This document shows, piece by piece, positions 22,116 through 30,747 of a stretch of DNA of 64,000 nt. The position numbers and the translations under genes are program-made. The notes below the pieces were generated by a model, which saw nothing but the letters and a program-made list of their open reading frames with translations, was not told where the DNA came from and did not search any database. Every line of letters starts with the position of its first letter. Position 1 is the stretch's first letter. Origin of the DNA: Gammaproteobacteria bacterium (lineage in GTDB: Bacteria > Pseudomonadota > Gammaproteobacteria > Burkholderiales > Gallionellaceae); NCBI GenBank assembly GCA_018814405.1, contig JAHIZO010000005.1, forward strand, positions 124,001-188,000, in the 5' to 3' direction.

Positions 22116-22595
22116 ATGAAAGTTAACGTGCTGTTTGTCTGCATGGGCAATATCTGCCGTTCACCGACTGCAGAGGCGGTGTTCCGACACTACGTTGATG
22201 AGGAAGGGCTGACTGATGTCATCCATATCGATTCGGCGGGTACACATGATTATCACATCGGCGAGCCACCCGATTCCCGCACGCAGCGGGCGGCAAAACA
22301 ACGCGGTTACGAAATGAATAGCTTGCGTGGACGTCAGGCCGAGGAGGGGGACTTTGCACGCTTCGATTATGTGCTGGCGATGGATGAGGCCAATCTTTCG
22401 ATACTGCAAAACCTGCGCCCTCGTGATACGCAAAGCCATCTGGGACTATTCCTGGCGTTTGCCGAGCACCACAAAGAGCGTGAAGTCCCCGATCCTTATT
22501 TCGGCGGTGCAGATGGTTTCGAGCATGTACTCGATCTGGTCGAGGATGCCTCGCGTGGTTTGCTAAAACATATCCGATCACAACTGGGGAGCTGA
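22116..22595 (+). CDS. Low molecular weight protein-tyrosine phosphatase
   Basis: A 159-residue low-Mr tyrosine phosphatase. The P-loop CMGNICRS (CX5R(S/T)) lies at residues 9-16 and the general-acid Asp is in VPDPYFGG near residue 127. Relatives dephosphorylate bacterial tyrosine kinases in capsule or exopolysaccharide export (Wzb/Etp) or have housekeeping roles. No kinase or polysaccharide gene is near, so the partner is unknown. It lies nine bases after uvrB and two bases before the next gene. Confidence 0.92.
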   Translation: MKVNVLFVCMGNICRSPTAEAVFRHYVDEEGLTDVIHIDSAGTHDYHIGEPPDSRTQRAAKQRGYEMNSLRGRQAEEGDFARFDYVLAMDEANLSILQNLRPRDTQSHLGLFLAFAEHHKEREVPDPYFGGADGFEHVLDLVEDASRGLLKHIRSQLGS

Positions 22596-22596
22596 C

Positions 22597-23055
22597 ATGT
22601 TGCTGACATTCGTAAATGAAGCCGAGATGCTGCATGCTTTTCAGATGTCCATGTTCTGGGGTGCGCTGGTGGTAGTCATCACGACTGTGTTGATGACGGC
22701 ATCACTGGAGGGGACCAAATCAGAGATACGGAACTCTACGGCGGTCATTTTGGGTTGCTTATTCTATCTATTGTTCGGCATCCTTACCTACAAGGAACAA
22801 TACGGCAGTTTCACAGAGGCTGATGTCAGCGCACAGCGCATCACGCTACGTTACGCGGGAAGCCATTTCCTGCCGCTGAATATTGAGGCGGGGCAGATTG
22901 AGGCCATTGAGGTCGATCATCCGGGAAAAGGCGTGGCGAAGCAGTGTTATTTGAGTATTAAACTGATGTCAGGAGAAAGTCATCGTAGCGCGCCCGCATC
23001 GAATGTCGACTGTGAGGGATTCCGCAAGCAGATAGAGATGCTGCTGGGGCGTTAG
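22597..23055 (+). CDS. Hypothetical two-helix membrane protein
   Basis: I do not recognise this 152-residue protein. It has two hydrophobic segments at about 16-36 and 50-66, then a soluble domain of about 80 residues with alternating beta-like stretches (ITLRYAGSHFLPLNIEAGQIEAIEV), which could be a PH-like fold. It follows the phosphatase gene by one base, so the two are probably co-translated. A bidirectional terminator follows before rne. Confidence 0.7.
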   Translation: MLLTFVNEAEMLHAFQMSMFWGALVVVITTVLMTASLEGTKSEIRNSTAVILGCLFYLLFGILTYKEQYGSFTEADVSAQRITLRYAGSHFLPLNIEAGQIEAIEVDHPGKGVAKQCYLSIKLMSGESHRSAPASNVDCEGFRKQIEMLLGR

Positions 23056-23074
23056 GATATGATTTGGCAATAAA

Positions 23075-23098
23075 AAACGCCCGGCTTTCCGGGCGTTT
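23075..23098. terminator. Bidirectional terminator between convergent operons
   Basis: AAACGCCCGG (75-84 of 23000) pairs perfectly with CCGGGCGTTT across a CTTT loop. A-rich and T-rich flanks on the two sides let it serve both the plus-strand operon ending at 23055 and rne on the minus strand. Confidence 0.8.
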
Positions 23099-23118
23099 AT
23101 ATTTGAGGCTTGCTTCGA

Positions 23119-25629
23119 TCAGTTGCCTGAACGTGTCTCCACCTGTTGCAGCGGTTCGCTGTTCTCGATGGTATAGACCTCACGAGGACGTTGACGACGA
23201 CGCGGTGAATGCGCAGTTCTTTCTTGTGTTGGTGCAACAACAGAGGCGGCCTTGTTCGGGTCGGTCTCGATCATTGTCAGGCCGGTGGCGCTCAGGTCGG
23301 CTGCGATCGGTGCCTTGTTCGCCACGACAGGTGCGCTAACTGCAGCTACGGGTGCTACAACTGGCACTTCAACAGGTGCAGCAGCCACAACCGGCTTGTT
23401 GGTCGGATAGCACACGATCTCGGTCGGTGTGACCGGACGAGTCATGCCGGCAGGGTAAGCCACGTACTCCGAAGGCTTCACGCGCGCCGGTGTTCTGGCT
23501 TCACGTGCGACCGGTGCTTGTGCTCCCTGTGCGGAAGTCTCGGCACTATTTGTTTCCGGCGTATCTAGCTGCTCACGACGCTCGCGTTCGCGACGACCAC
23601 CGCGGCGACCACGTTTGCGACCGCCTTCACGAGGCTGGCCTTCAGGTCCTTGTTGCTCAGTGACATTGGCAGGAGTCGCTTCCAGTACTGGCTTGTTCTC
23701 GTCTTTTTCCTGACGTGGCTGGCGAGGCGGGCGCGGTTGACGCTCTTTGCGATTGCCTTGTTGCTCCTTGTCAGCGACTTCCAGACGGGGAGCTTCATCA
23801 CGATCACGGCGAGCCTTCTTGCCACTTTCGCTGCGTTCACCACGCTCGCCACGGTCACGGCGTTTGTCACCGCGTTCGCGACGACCATTGTTGCGGCTGC
23901 CGCCCTTGCGGGTTTCGATAGCCGGTTTTTCCGGCTCGCTTTCGCCGCCCAAAGATTTGATCCAGCCGAACAAGCTACCGAGAAGGGAAGTCTTCTTCTC
24001 GACTTTTTCTGTGTGCTTCGGTGCAGGCTGTGTCGGCGTGATGCTCCGTACAGCGGCCTGTGGGCGTTGTGCGATCTTGCTCTCGGGTGTTGCGGTGACC
24101 GGCTTGGTCTCTTCCGGTGCCACGACTTGCTTGTAGCTGGCTTGCAAGTGGTCCGCTGTGATGTCGTCCATGCGCAGACGATCCACCGAATAGTGCGGTG
24201 TCTCCATGTGCGGATTGGGGATCAGCGTGACGCGTACTTTGAAGCGCTGTTCGATGCGGTTGATGTCGGATCGCTTCTCGTTGAGCAAGAAGGTGGCGAC
24301 GTCTACCGGCACTTGTGCATAGATGGCGGCGCTGCTGTCCTTCATCGCTTCTTCTTGGATGATACGCAGGATGTTCAAAGCGGAGGATTCCGTGCCGCGG
24401 ATGTGGCCGATACCGTTACAGCGCGGGCAGGTGGAGTGATTGCCTTCTTCCAAACTCGGTGCCAAGCGTTGGCGTGAAAGTTCCAGCAGGCCGAAACGCG
24501 AGATCTTTGCGCTCTGGATGCGTGCGCGGTCGAAGTGCAGCGCATCGCGCAGGCGGTCTTCCACAGCGCGCTGGTTCTTGGTGGCTTCCATGTCGATGAA
24601 GTCGATCACGATCAGGCCGCCCAAGTCGCGTAAGCGCAGTTGGCGGGCGATCTCGTCAGCCGCTTCCAGATTGGTATTGAATGCGGTGGTCTCGATGTCG
24701 GTACCGCGCGTGGAACGCGCGGAGTTGATGTCGATGGCGGTAAGTGCTTCGGTATGGTCGATCACGATGGCACCGCCGGAAGGCAGGTTCACCTGACGGG
24801 CATGGGCCGATTCGATCTGGTGTTCGATCTGGAAGCGCGAGAACAGCGGCACGTCATCGTGATAACGCTTGATGCGGTTCACGTGGTCCGGCATCACCGT
24901 GCCCATGAAGGCTTGTGCCTGCTCGAAGATGTCGTCGGTGTCGACCAGGATCTCGCCGATGTCCGGGTTGAAGTAGTCACGGATGGCGCGAACCACCAGA
25001 CTGCTTTCCAGATAGATCAGGGAAGGGGCTTTTTCGGACTGCGAAGCGCCTTCGATGGCGTCCCACAGTTGTTTGAGGTAGTTCAAGTCCCATTGCAGTT
25101 CCTCGGCATTGCGGCCGATGCCTGCGGTGCGGGCGATGATGCTCATGCCCTTGGGGACGTCGATCTGCGCCAGTGTGTCGCGCAGTTCGTTGCGGTCTTC
25201 ACCTTCGATGCGGCGCGATACGCCACCACCGTTCGGGTTGTTCGGCATCAGCACCACATAGCGACCAGCCAGGCTGATGTAGGTGGTGAGGGCGGCGCCC
25301 TTGTTGCCGCGCTCGTCTTTTTCGACTTGCACCAGCAGTTCCTGGCCTTCTTTCAGTGCTTCCTTGATGCTGGGACGGCTACCGACGCCCGCTTGGTAAT
25401 ACTGCGGGGCGACTTCTTTGAAGGGGAGGAAACCGTGGCGGGTGCCACCGTATTCTACGAAGCAAGCTTCGAGGCTGGGCTCGAGGCGGGTGATGACGGC
25501 TTTGTAGATATTGCTCTTGCGTGATTCTTTACCGGCTGTTTCGATATCGAGGTCGACCAGTTTCTGACCGTCAACGATGGCGACGCGGAGTTCTTCCGGT
25601 TGCGTCGCATTGAATAGCATGCGTTTCAT
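23119..25629 (-). CDS. rne: Ribonuclease E
   Basis: RNase E is the main endonuclease for mRNA turnover and rRNA/tRNA maturation. The 836-residue protein has an N-terminal catalytic half with an S1 domain (about 35-125), the 5' sensor, the DNase-I-like domain with catalytic aspartates in AIDINSARSTRG and IVIDFIDM, and the zinc-link CPRCNGIGH. The C-terminal part from about residue 510 is disordered, with Arg-rich RNA-binding stretches and Pro/Ala/Val repeats, the usual degradosome scaffold. ATG 25629 (MKRMLFNATQ) is chosen over an upstream in-frame ATG at 25653 because GGGAG lies at the right distance and homologues start there. Confidence 0.96.
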   Translation of the reverse strand: MKRMLFNATQPEELRVAIVDGQKLVDLDIETAGKESRKSNIYKAVITRLEPSLEACFVEYGGTRHGFLPFKEVAPQYYQAGVGSRPSIKEALKEGQELLVQVEKDERGNKGAALTTYISLAGRYVVLMPNNPNGGGVSRRIEGEDRNELRDTLAQIDVPKGMSIIARTAGIGRNAEELQWDLNYLKQLWDAIEGASQSEKAPSLIYLESSLVVRAIRDYFNPDIGEILVDTDDIFEQAQAFMGTVMPDHVNRIKRYHDDVPLFSRFQIEHQIESAHARQVNLPSGGAIVIDHTEALTAIDINSARSTRGTDIETTAFNTNLEAADEIARQLRLRDLGGLIVIDFIDMEATKNQRAVEDRLRDALHFDRARIQSAKISRFGLLELSRQRLAPSLEEGNHSTCPRCNGIGHIRGTESSALNILRIIQEEAMKDSSAAIYAQVPVDVATFLLNEKRSDINRIEQRFKVRVTLIPNPHMETPHYSVDRLRMDDITADHLQASYKQVVAPEETKPVTATPESKIAQRPQAAVRSITPTQPAPKHTEKVEKKTSLLGSLFGWIKSLGGESEPEKPAIETRKGGSRNNGRRERGDKRRDRGERGERSESGKKARRDRDEAPRLEVADKEQQGNRKERQPRPPRQPRQEKDENKPVLEATPANVTEQQGPEGQPREGGRKRGRRGGRRERERREQLDTPETNSAETSAQGAQAPVAREARTPARVKPSEYVAYPAGMTRPVTPTEIVCYPTNKPVVAAAPVEVPVVAPVAAVSAPVVANKAPIAADLSATGLTMIETDPNKAASVVAPTQERTAHSPRRRQRPREVYTIENSEPLQQVETRSGN

Positions 25630-25981
25630 TATTTTTCTCCCGCGCTCTGACACGGGCAGGACGAAGCTACGCGCTTAAGGGCGCGCGAGAAGGCGGATAT
25701 TCGAATCGTGATGCTGACGATGGTCCAAGTGCTTGTTCTCGTTGTTAGCTTGTCTTTGTTTGTGTGTCGCCCAACAGTTGGGCAACACACTAAAATCTAT
25801 TCTGCTTCGTGCTTAGAGCGCGCAAATCATTTACCATCACTGCTTGTCTCCGGTGAGTGAGATTAACCGGGCGGGGCTGCTTCGTAGGCGGCTTGATTGC
25901 CTGCCTTGGGTTGGACGGGGAAAGTAATTTACATCCCGTTTCGACGAAGGCGCACACGCGAGGCGCGGAGTATATTCAATA
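25630..25981. other. Divergent rne-rluC intergenic region with long rne leader
   Basis: This 352-base gap holds no convincing gene. Its clearest structure is a 14-base inverted repeat (GTGTGTCGCCCAAC at 25762-25775 with GTTGGGCAACACAC at 25777-25790, one mismatch). On the minus strand it would form a strong hairpin in the rne leader about 135 bases before the start. RNase E of E. coli autoregulates through hairpins in its long 5' leader, so a similar role is possible. I see no convincing -35/-10 pair for either gene; TTGGGT with TACATC around 25910-25940 is a weak candidate for rluC. Confidence 0.5.
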
Positions 25982-26914
25982 ATGAGCGGTTTAGGCAAAG
26001 AATCCGTAACTTGGGTCGAAATAGATGAGGGCGGCGAAGGCCAGCGCATCGACAATTTCCTGTTCAAGCACCTGAAAGGCGTCCCCAAGAGCCATATCTA
26101 CCGCATCCTGCGCGGTGAAGTCAGGGTCAACAAGAAGCGTATCGACCAGACCTATCGCCTGCAAATGGGCGATGTGCTGCGTATTCCGCCCATCCGCGTC
26201 GCTGAAAAGCCGCAGAGCGAGTACGTCCCGGCCACAGAATTCCCTATCCTTTATGAGGATGATGCGCTGATCGCCATCAACAAACCGGCGGGTACGGCGG
26301 TGCACGGCGGCAGCGGGGTGAGCTTCGGTGTCATCGAGCAGATGCGCAGCGCCCGTCCGCAGGCCAAGTTTCTGGAATTGGTACACCGTCTTGATCGTGA
26401 GACCTCCGGTATCCTGCTGATCGCCAAGAAGCGTTCGGCATTGGTCGGTATGCACGAGATCATGCGCGAGGGCAACAGTGACAAGCGCTATTACGCGCTG
26501 GTGCTGGGGGAATGGCACAACGTGCGCCAGCATGTGAAATTACCGCTGCACAAATTTGACACGCCGCAGGGCGAGAAGCGGGTGATGGTGCGCGAGGATG
26601 GTCAGCAGTCCCATACTATCTTCAATCTGCAAAAGAACTGGCCTGGCTTCTCGCTGCTGGAAGCCGAGCTGAAGACCGGGCGCACGCACCAGATCCGCGT
26701 GCATCTGTCGCATCTGGGCTTTCCCATCGCGGGTGACGACAAATATGGTGACTTCGCACGTAATAAAGAATTGATGAAGCAGGGGTTGAAGCGCATGTTC
26801 TTGCATGCACACAGCATCAGCTTCAAGCATCCACTGACCGAACAGTCGCTGACCATCCAGGCACCTTTAGCCCCGGAACTGCAAAAGTTCATCGACCGGC
26901 TGGACAAGGTGTAA
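25982..26914 (+). CDS. rluC: 23S rRNA pseudouridine synthase RluC
   Basis: RluC makes pseudouridines at 955, 2504 and 2580 of 23S rRNA (E. coli numbering). The 310-residue protein has an N-terminal S4 RNA-binding domain (about 17-75) and a RluA-type catalytic domain with the active-site Asp in HRLDRETSGILL near residue 139. It is divergent from rne, as in many beta- and gammaproteobacteria. The stop TAA shares one base with the next ATG. Confidence 0.95.
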   Translation: MSGLGKESVTWVEIDEGGEGQRIDNFLFKHLKGVPKSHIYRILRGEVRVNKKRIDQTYRLQMGDVLRIPPIRVAEKPQSEYVPATEFPILYEDDALIAINKPAGTAVHGGSGVSFGVIEQMRSARPQAKFLELVHRLDRETSGILLIAKKRSALVGMHEIMREGNSDKRYYALVLGEWHNVRQHVKLPLHKFDTPQGEKRVMVREDGQQSHTIFNLQKNWPGFSLLEAELKTGRTHQIRVHLSHLGFPIAGDDKYGDFARNKELMKQGLKRMFLHAHSISFKHPLTEQSLTIQAPLAPELQKFIDRLDKV

Positions 26915-28143
26915 TGACCCAGCCCGTCCGTTCAGAACGTGCCCTGCTGCTGACGCTGGCCGCCATCCAGTTCAGCCACATCCTCGACTTCATGATCATG
27001 ATGCCGCTGGGCCCGATGCTGATGAACGAGCTGGGTATCACCACGCACGAGTTCGGGCTGCTGGTGGCGTCTTATAGTTTTAGCGCGGCGTTCTCCGGCC
27101 TGTTCGCCGCCACCTTTGTCGACCGTTTCGAGCGCAAACGCTTCTTGCTGGTGATCTTCGTGCTGTTCGGCTTGGCGACCTTGGCCTGCGCTATCGCGCC
27201 TAGTTACGCCAGCTTGCTTGTCGCGCGCGGTCTGGCCGGGGCGTTCGGTGGTGTGCTGGGGGCGCTGGTGCAGACCATCGTTGGCGACACCATTCCTTTC
27301 GCGCGACGCGCCAAAGCCAGCGGTACGATCGCCGCAGCCTTCTCGTTCTCGACGGTGGCGGGGGTGCCGCTCTCGCTGTGGCTGGCCAGCCTGTTCCACT
27401 GGCGAGCACCGTTCGTGTTCATCGTGACGTTGGTGGCGATCTTCTTGCTCATCGCCCATCGCGTATTGCCGGAACTGCGCCATCACCTGAATCAGGAGAA
27501 AAGGGCCCATCCCTTCATCGATCTGTTCGCCGTGATGCGCGACCCCAACCATTGGCGCGCCATGACCCTGACCGCCATGATCATCTTTTCAGGCTTTACC
27601 GTTATCCCCTACATCACGGTGTATGCGGTGAACAACATCGGCATCAGCCAGCATGACATCGCCTACATCTATCTGGTGGGTGGCGCGGCAACCTTGTTCA
27701 CCGCGCGCGCAATCGGGCATTGGGCAGACGCCGCCGGCAAGGTACAGGTCTACCGTATCGTCGCGTTCTGCGCCATGTTGCCCATTCTGCTGGTGACGCA
27801 GGTGGAACACGCCTCGCTTAACCTGTTCCTGGTGTTCACTACCCTGTTCTTCGTGCTGGTCTCTGGGCGCTTCATCCCCGCCATGGCCATCATCACCTCG
27901 GCGGCGCAACCCAAGCTGCGCGGCACTTTCATGTCGCTCAACGCCACTGTGCAATCGCTAGCGATGGGGCTGGCTGCCACACTCAGCGGCTTCATCATCA
28001 CGCAGGATGCCAGTGGCCAGATCGTGGGTTATGGCAATGTCGGCTACGTCGCCATCGGTGCCAATCTACTGGCGATGGGGTTTGTGTCTCGCATCGTGAT
28101 GCACGATGCGCATCCCAATTTGCCGGACGTAGTGCCTAAATAG
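26914..28143 (+). CDS. MFS transporter
   Basis: A 409-residue major facilitator superfamily protein with about 12 transmembrane helices. The loop 2-3 signature is present in the form FVDRFERKRFLL, and helix 4-5 carries the ARGLAGAFGGVLGALV stretch seen in drug/sugar exporters of the AraJ/DHA1 type. The substrate cannot be inferred. It is coupled to rluC through a TAATG overlap. Confidence 0.85.
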   Translation: MTQPVRSERALLLTLAAIQFSHILDFMIMMPLGPMLMNELGITTHEFGLLVASYSFSAAFSGLFAATFVDRFERKRFLLVIFVLFGLATLACAIAPSYASLLVARGLAGAFGGVLGALVQTIVGDTIPFARRAKASGTIAAAFSFSTVAGVPLSLWLASLFHWRAPFVFIVTLVAIFLLIAHRVLPELRHHLNQEKRAHPFIDLFAVMRDPNHWRAMTLTAMIIFSGFTVIPYITVYAVNNIGISQHDIAYIYLVGGAATLFTARAIGHWADAAGKVQVYRIVAFCAMLPILLVTQVEHASLNLFLVFTTLFFVLVSGRFIPAMAIITSAAQPKLRGTFMSLNATVQSLAMGLAATLSGFIITQDASGQIVGYGNVGYVAIGANLLAMGFVSRIVMHDAHPNLPDVVPK

Positions 28144-28204
28144 AGGTAATCTTTTACTGTGGATTGCCGATATATCGGGTAATCAAGTCGGGAAAGGAAG
28201 CATC

Positions 28205-28516
28205 ATGCGTTTCGTACCCACCATCTTGCCAGTTGCCGCAACACCCACTTCCAGGGCGGTCAAGAGCTTGAGTAATGTGCACGCGGTGAAGCCGGTGCAT
28301 GCGCGAGATCCTGAAGCCTTGCCTGATGCCCTCCATTCCGAAGAACACGGTGATCATCCGCACAAACAGGAAGGGTTGCCTTTTGAAGACAGACGCAAAG
28401 CCTGTCGCCGCATCCATAACCAGAAAGTATTGATCGAATTACGTTCCGGTCTGGATCGCCGTCGCCATAACCTGGTCGAGGGTGGACCGTCTGATCACAT
28501 CGATGAAAAGGTATAA
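28205..28516 (+). CDS. Small Arg-rich protein, first of a tandem pair
   Basis: I do not recognise a named family. The 103-residue protein has a low-complexity N-terminus with several His and Pro, and a charged C-terminal block EDRRKACRRIH followed by ELRSGLDRRR. GGAAAGGAAG just upstream of ATG 28205 is a strong ribosome binding site. The C-terminal block is clearly related to that of the next gene (DRRK..RRIH....ELR(S/T)G.(D/E)RR), so both are real and probably arose by tandem duplication. No membrane segment. Function unknown; the basic blocks would suit binding to nucleic acid or an acidic partner. Confidence 0.7.
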   Translation: MRFVPTILPVAATPTSRAVKSLSNVHAVKPVHARDPEALPDALHSEEHGDHPHKQEGLPFEDRRKACRRIHNQKVLIELRSGLDRRRHNLVEGGPSDHIDEKV

Positions 28517-28613
28517 CCAAGTCCCGATCATGCAATCGCCTCAAATAATGTTCCCGTAAAGATTCTATGAATTATGCCGATAGGGGCTTGTATTCCACTC
28601 AAGCCACCGAAGC

Positions 28614-28943
28614 ATGCGCTCGCCGCTATCCCAATCACTGCAGAACTCGACTCCCAGCCTGACGCAAGGCAGGACGATTCCGTACGCAGTTGGAGAAGCG
28701 CCACATGCCGGCGATGCGCTGGCCAGTGTCCGTGGCGCGCAGCATCTGGCTGTGGCGGGCCTGGATAGCGCTGTTAAATATAAGCGTGAGTACCGTCAGC
28801 GCATGGAAATGGATAGGCGCAAACTCAGCCGCCGTATCCATTCAGCTTGCCCGTTGCAGATCGAGTTGCGCACCGGTTTTGAGCGCCGTGGTGGTAGTCG
28901 GCGCGGAGGAGAGCCCGCCATGCATATTCGGGTGAATGTCTAG
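28614..28943 (+). CDS. Small Arg-rich protein, second of the tandem pair
   Basis: A 109-residue unrecognised protein whose last 45 residues (MDRRKLSRRIH, then ELRTGFERR) match the preceding gene in order and spacing. The N-terminal 60 residues do not align. The start is uncertain: ATG 28614 is the first in-frame ATG after a stop at 28581-28583 and has no clear ribosome binding site, and ATG 28804 would give only the conserved block. Its 3' end overlaps the 3' end of rlmM on the other strand by four bases. Confidence 0.55.
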   Translation: MRSPLSQSLQNSTPSLTQGRTIPYAVGEAPHAGDALASVRGAQHLAVAGLDSAVKYKREYRQRMEMDRRKLSRRIHSACPLQIELRTGFERRGGSRRGGEPAMHIRVNV

Positions 28944-29983
28944 CGTCGTTCCCGGTGCAGGAACACTGTGACTTCCTCGCGGTCATGGTAGAGCTGCTTG
29001 GCGTCTAACCGGTAGCGCAGACCTTTCTTGTTGAGTGTGGCGCGAATGGTATCTAGCGCCGTCTTTAAAGCTTCCACACGCTTCTTCATCGGCAGTTTTA
29101 AGTTGAAGATCGCGTTCATGCTCGATCCCTCGATTATCCAGTCCGTCATCAGTGCCGCGACGCGCTGCGGTTGTTCAACCATGTCGCACACCAGCCAGTC
29201 TACTGGGCGTTTGGGGCGGAACTTGAATCCGTCCTGACGCAGGTGTTTGATGTCGGGATGTGTAGCGGCTGCGCCTTTGAGCGGGCCGTTGTCGATGGCG
29301 GTGACTTTCAAACCGCGCTGTACCAGCTGCCAAGTCCAACCACCGGGTGCGGCCCCCAGATCGACAGCGTTCATCTTCGGCTTCAGCCATTGTTCCTGTT
29401 CTTGCTTATCTAAAAACACTTCGAATGCTTCCGCCAATTTCAGATAGGAACGGCTTGGCGCATCGGCAGACATGCTGACACGGTGGATGCCGTTGAGCGC
29501 ATCGCTGCTGTTGCGCGGGTCACTGGTGGCGATCAAGGCACGATCTTCGGACGGGAAGAAGATGTGCAGTCGTGGCAGGTCGGTGTCATCTGACAGGCGG
29601 TCACTGTCGCGCAGTGCTTGCTCCAGCAAAGGTTGGAAGCGCTTGGTGAAGCCGGACAAGGTTTTGCCGTCGTTGGTGTCGGGCACTTCAAGATAGAGCG
29701 CACTGAATCGAGATGGCACTTGCGGGATGGCAGCGAGCAGAGGCGTGAGTCGGTCGCGCTCCGGCAATCCGTGTACTTCGCAGTGCAGTTTGAGCAATTG
29801 GCGGGCGAAAGCGAGTTGTCTATACGCCAAGCGAGCTTTGCCTTGTAGCACCAGATAACCGCTGTTCTCAGTCGCTTCAACGGGTTTGGCCTGTGTCTCA
29901 TCGATACAGTCGCGTTCGAAACCGGGGCGGCAATAGACCAGCCAGGCGGGTAGGTTGGGATCGATCATGGATGTGGGTGACAT
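28940..29983 (-). CDS. rlmM: 23S rRNA 2'-O-ribose methyltransferase RlmM
   Basis: RlmM methylates the 2'-O of C2498 in 23S rRNA. With the start at 29983 the protein has 347 residues: an N-terminal THUMP domain and a Rossmann-type methyltransferase domain with the SAM site DLGAAPGGWTWQL, then VCDMVEQP and the K-rich LKLPMKKR near the catalytic Lys. The open frame reaches 30142, but a TATAAT -10 box on the minus strand (30014-30009) lies inside that extension, and homologues begin close to the LVYCRPGFERDC segment. ATG 29968 is an alternative start. Confidence 0.9.
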   Translation of the reverse strand: MSPTSMIDPNLPAWLVYCRPGFERDCIDETQAKPVEATENSGYLVLQGKARLAYRQLAFARQLLKLHCEVHGLPERDRLTPLLAAIPQVPSRFSALYLEVPDTNDGKTLSGFTKRFQPLLEQALRDSDRLSDDTDLPRLHIFFPSEDRALIATSDPRNSSDALNGIHRVSMSADAPSRSYLKLAEAFEVFLDKQEQEQWLKPKMNAVDLGAAPGGWTWQLVQRGLKVTAIDNGPLKGAAATHPDIKHLRQDGFKFRPKRPVDWLVCDMVEQPQRVAALMTDWIIEGSSMNAIFNLKLPMKKRVEALKTALDTIRATLNKKGLRYRLDAKQLYHDREEVTVFLHRERR

Positions 29984-30008
29984 AGCGCTGTCCAACAGAA
30001 GGGAGCGC

Positions 30009-30043
30009 ATTATACGAGTTAGGGGTGAGGGCGATGGTAGAAT
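30009..30043. promoter_or_regulatory. Divergent -10 boxes of rlmM and gph
   Basis: Minus strand: TATAAT at 30014-30009 followed by GCGCTCCC, about 20 bases before the rlmM ATG. Plus strand: TAGAAT at 30038-30043 followed by CCGCGCC, 26 bases before gph. The -35 elements are poor on both strands, so the call rests on the -10 and discriminator sequences. Confidence 0.45.
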
Positions 30044-30068
30044 CCGCGCCTCAATTTTGGATGTACAG

Positions 30069-30725
30069 ATGTCAAAACGATACGAACTCATCGTGTTCGA
30101 CTGGGATGGCACGGTGATGGATTCCACGGCGGTGATCGCCACTTCTATTCAATCGGCCTGCCGTGACCTCGATCTTCCTGTACCCAGCGACGAGGCTGCG
30201 CGCCATGTGATCGGTATGGGCTTGATACAGGCATTGCAACATGCGGTACCGAGCGCGCCGGAAGATATGTATGAGCCGTTGGCTGATCGCTATCGGCATT
30301 ACTTCCTTGCACAAGATCAAACCATTCCGCTGTTCACCGGCGCGCGCGAGACTATCGCGGAACTGCATGAAGCAGGTCATGCGCTGGCGGTGGCGACAGG
30401 CAAGAGCCGAAAAGGTTTGGATCGCGTGTTGGACAGTAGCGAGCTGAGAAAGTATTTTCACGCTTCGCGCACTGCGGATGAGACTTTCTCCAAACCCCAC
30501 CCGGCCATGTTGCAAGAGTTGATGGATGAACTGGGCATGCAGCCGGAGCAGGTGTTGATGATCGGCGATACCACGCATGACTTGCAGATGGCGATCAACG
30601 CTGGTGTGGATGCTGTGGCTGTGACGCATGGTGCTCACCCCGAAGATCAATTGCGCGCACTGAGTCCGCTCGCTTTGTTGGATGATTTTAATGAGATGCG
30701 CGCTTGGCTGAAGGCCAACGCCTAA
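30069..30725 (+). CDS. gph: HAD phosphatase, phosphoglycolate phosphatase-like
   Basis: A 218-residue haloacid dehalogenase-type phosphatase, close to bacterial Gph, which removes 2-phosphoglycolate formed in DNA repair or by Rubisco. Motif I is FDWDGTVMDS at residues 9-18, motif II the VATGKS segment, motif III the Lys in FSKPHP, and motif IV GDTTHDLQMA near residue 166. ATG 30069 is used; a longer frame from 29955 would run through the divergent promoter region. A PGP-like or related sugar-phosphate substrate is likely but not proven. The S49 peptidase gene follows after 22 bases. Confidence 0.8.
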   Translation: MSKRYELIVFDWDGTVMDSTAVIATSIQSACRDLDLPVPSDEAARHVIGMGLIQALQHAVPSAPEDMYEPLADRYRHYFLAQDQTIPLFTGARETIAELHEAGHALAVATGKSRKGLDRVLDSSELRKYFHASRTADETFSKPHPAMLQELMDELGMQPEQVLMIGDTTHDLQMAINAGVDAVAVTHGAHPEDQLRALSPLALLDDFNEMRAWLKANA

Positions 30726-30747
30726 GACGATTTATAAGGAGTGCAAA

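Noticed and set aside
24640-25524. 294-codon plus-strand frame inside rne
   Set aside because: rne on the minus strand is certain; the plus frame is its complement.
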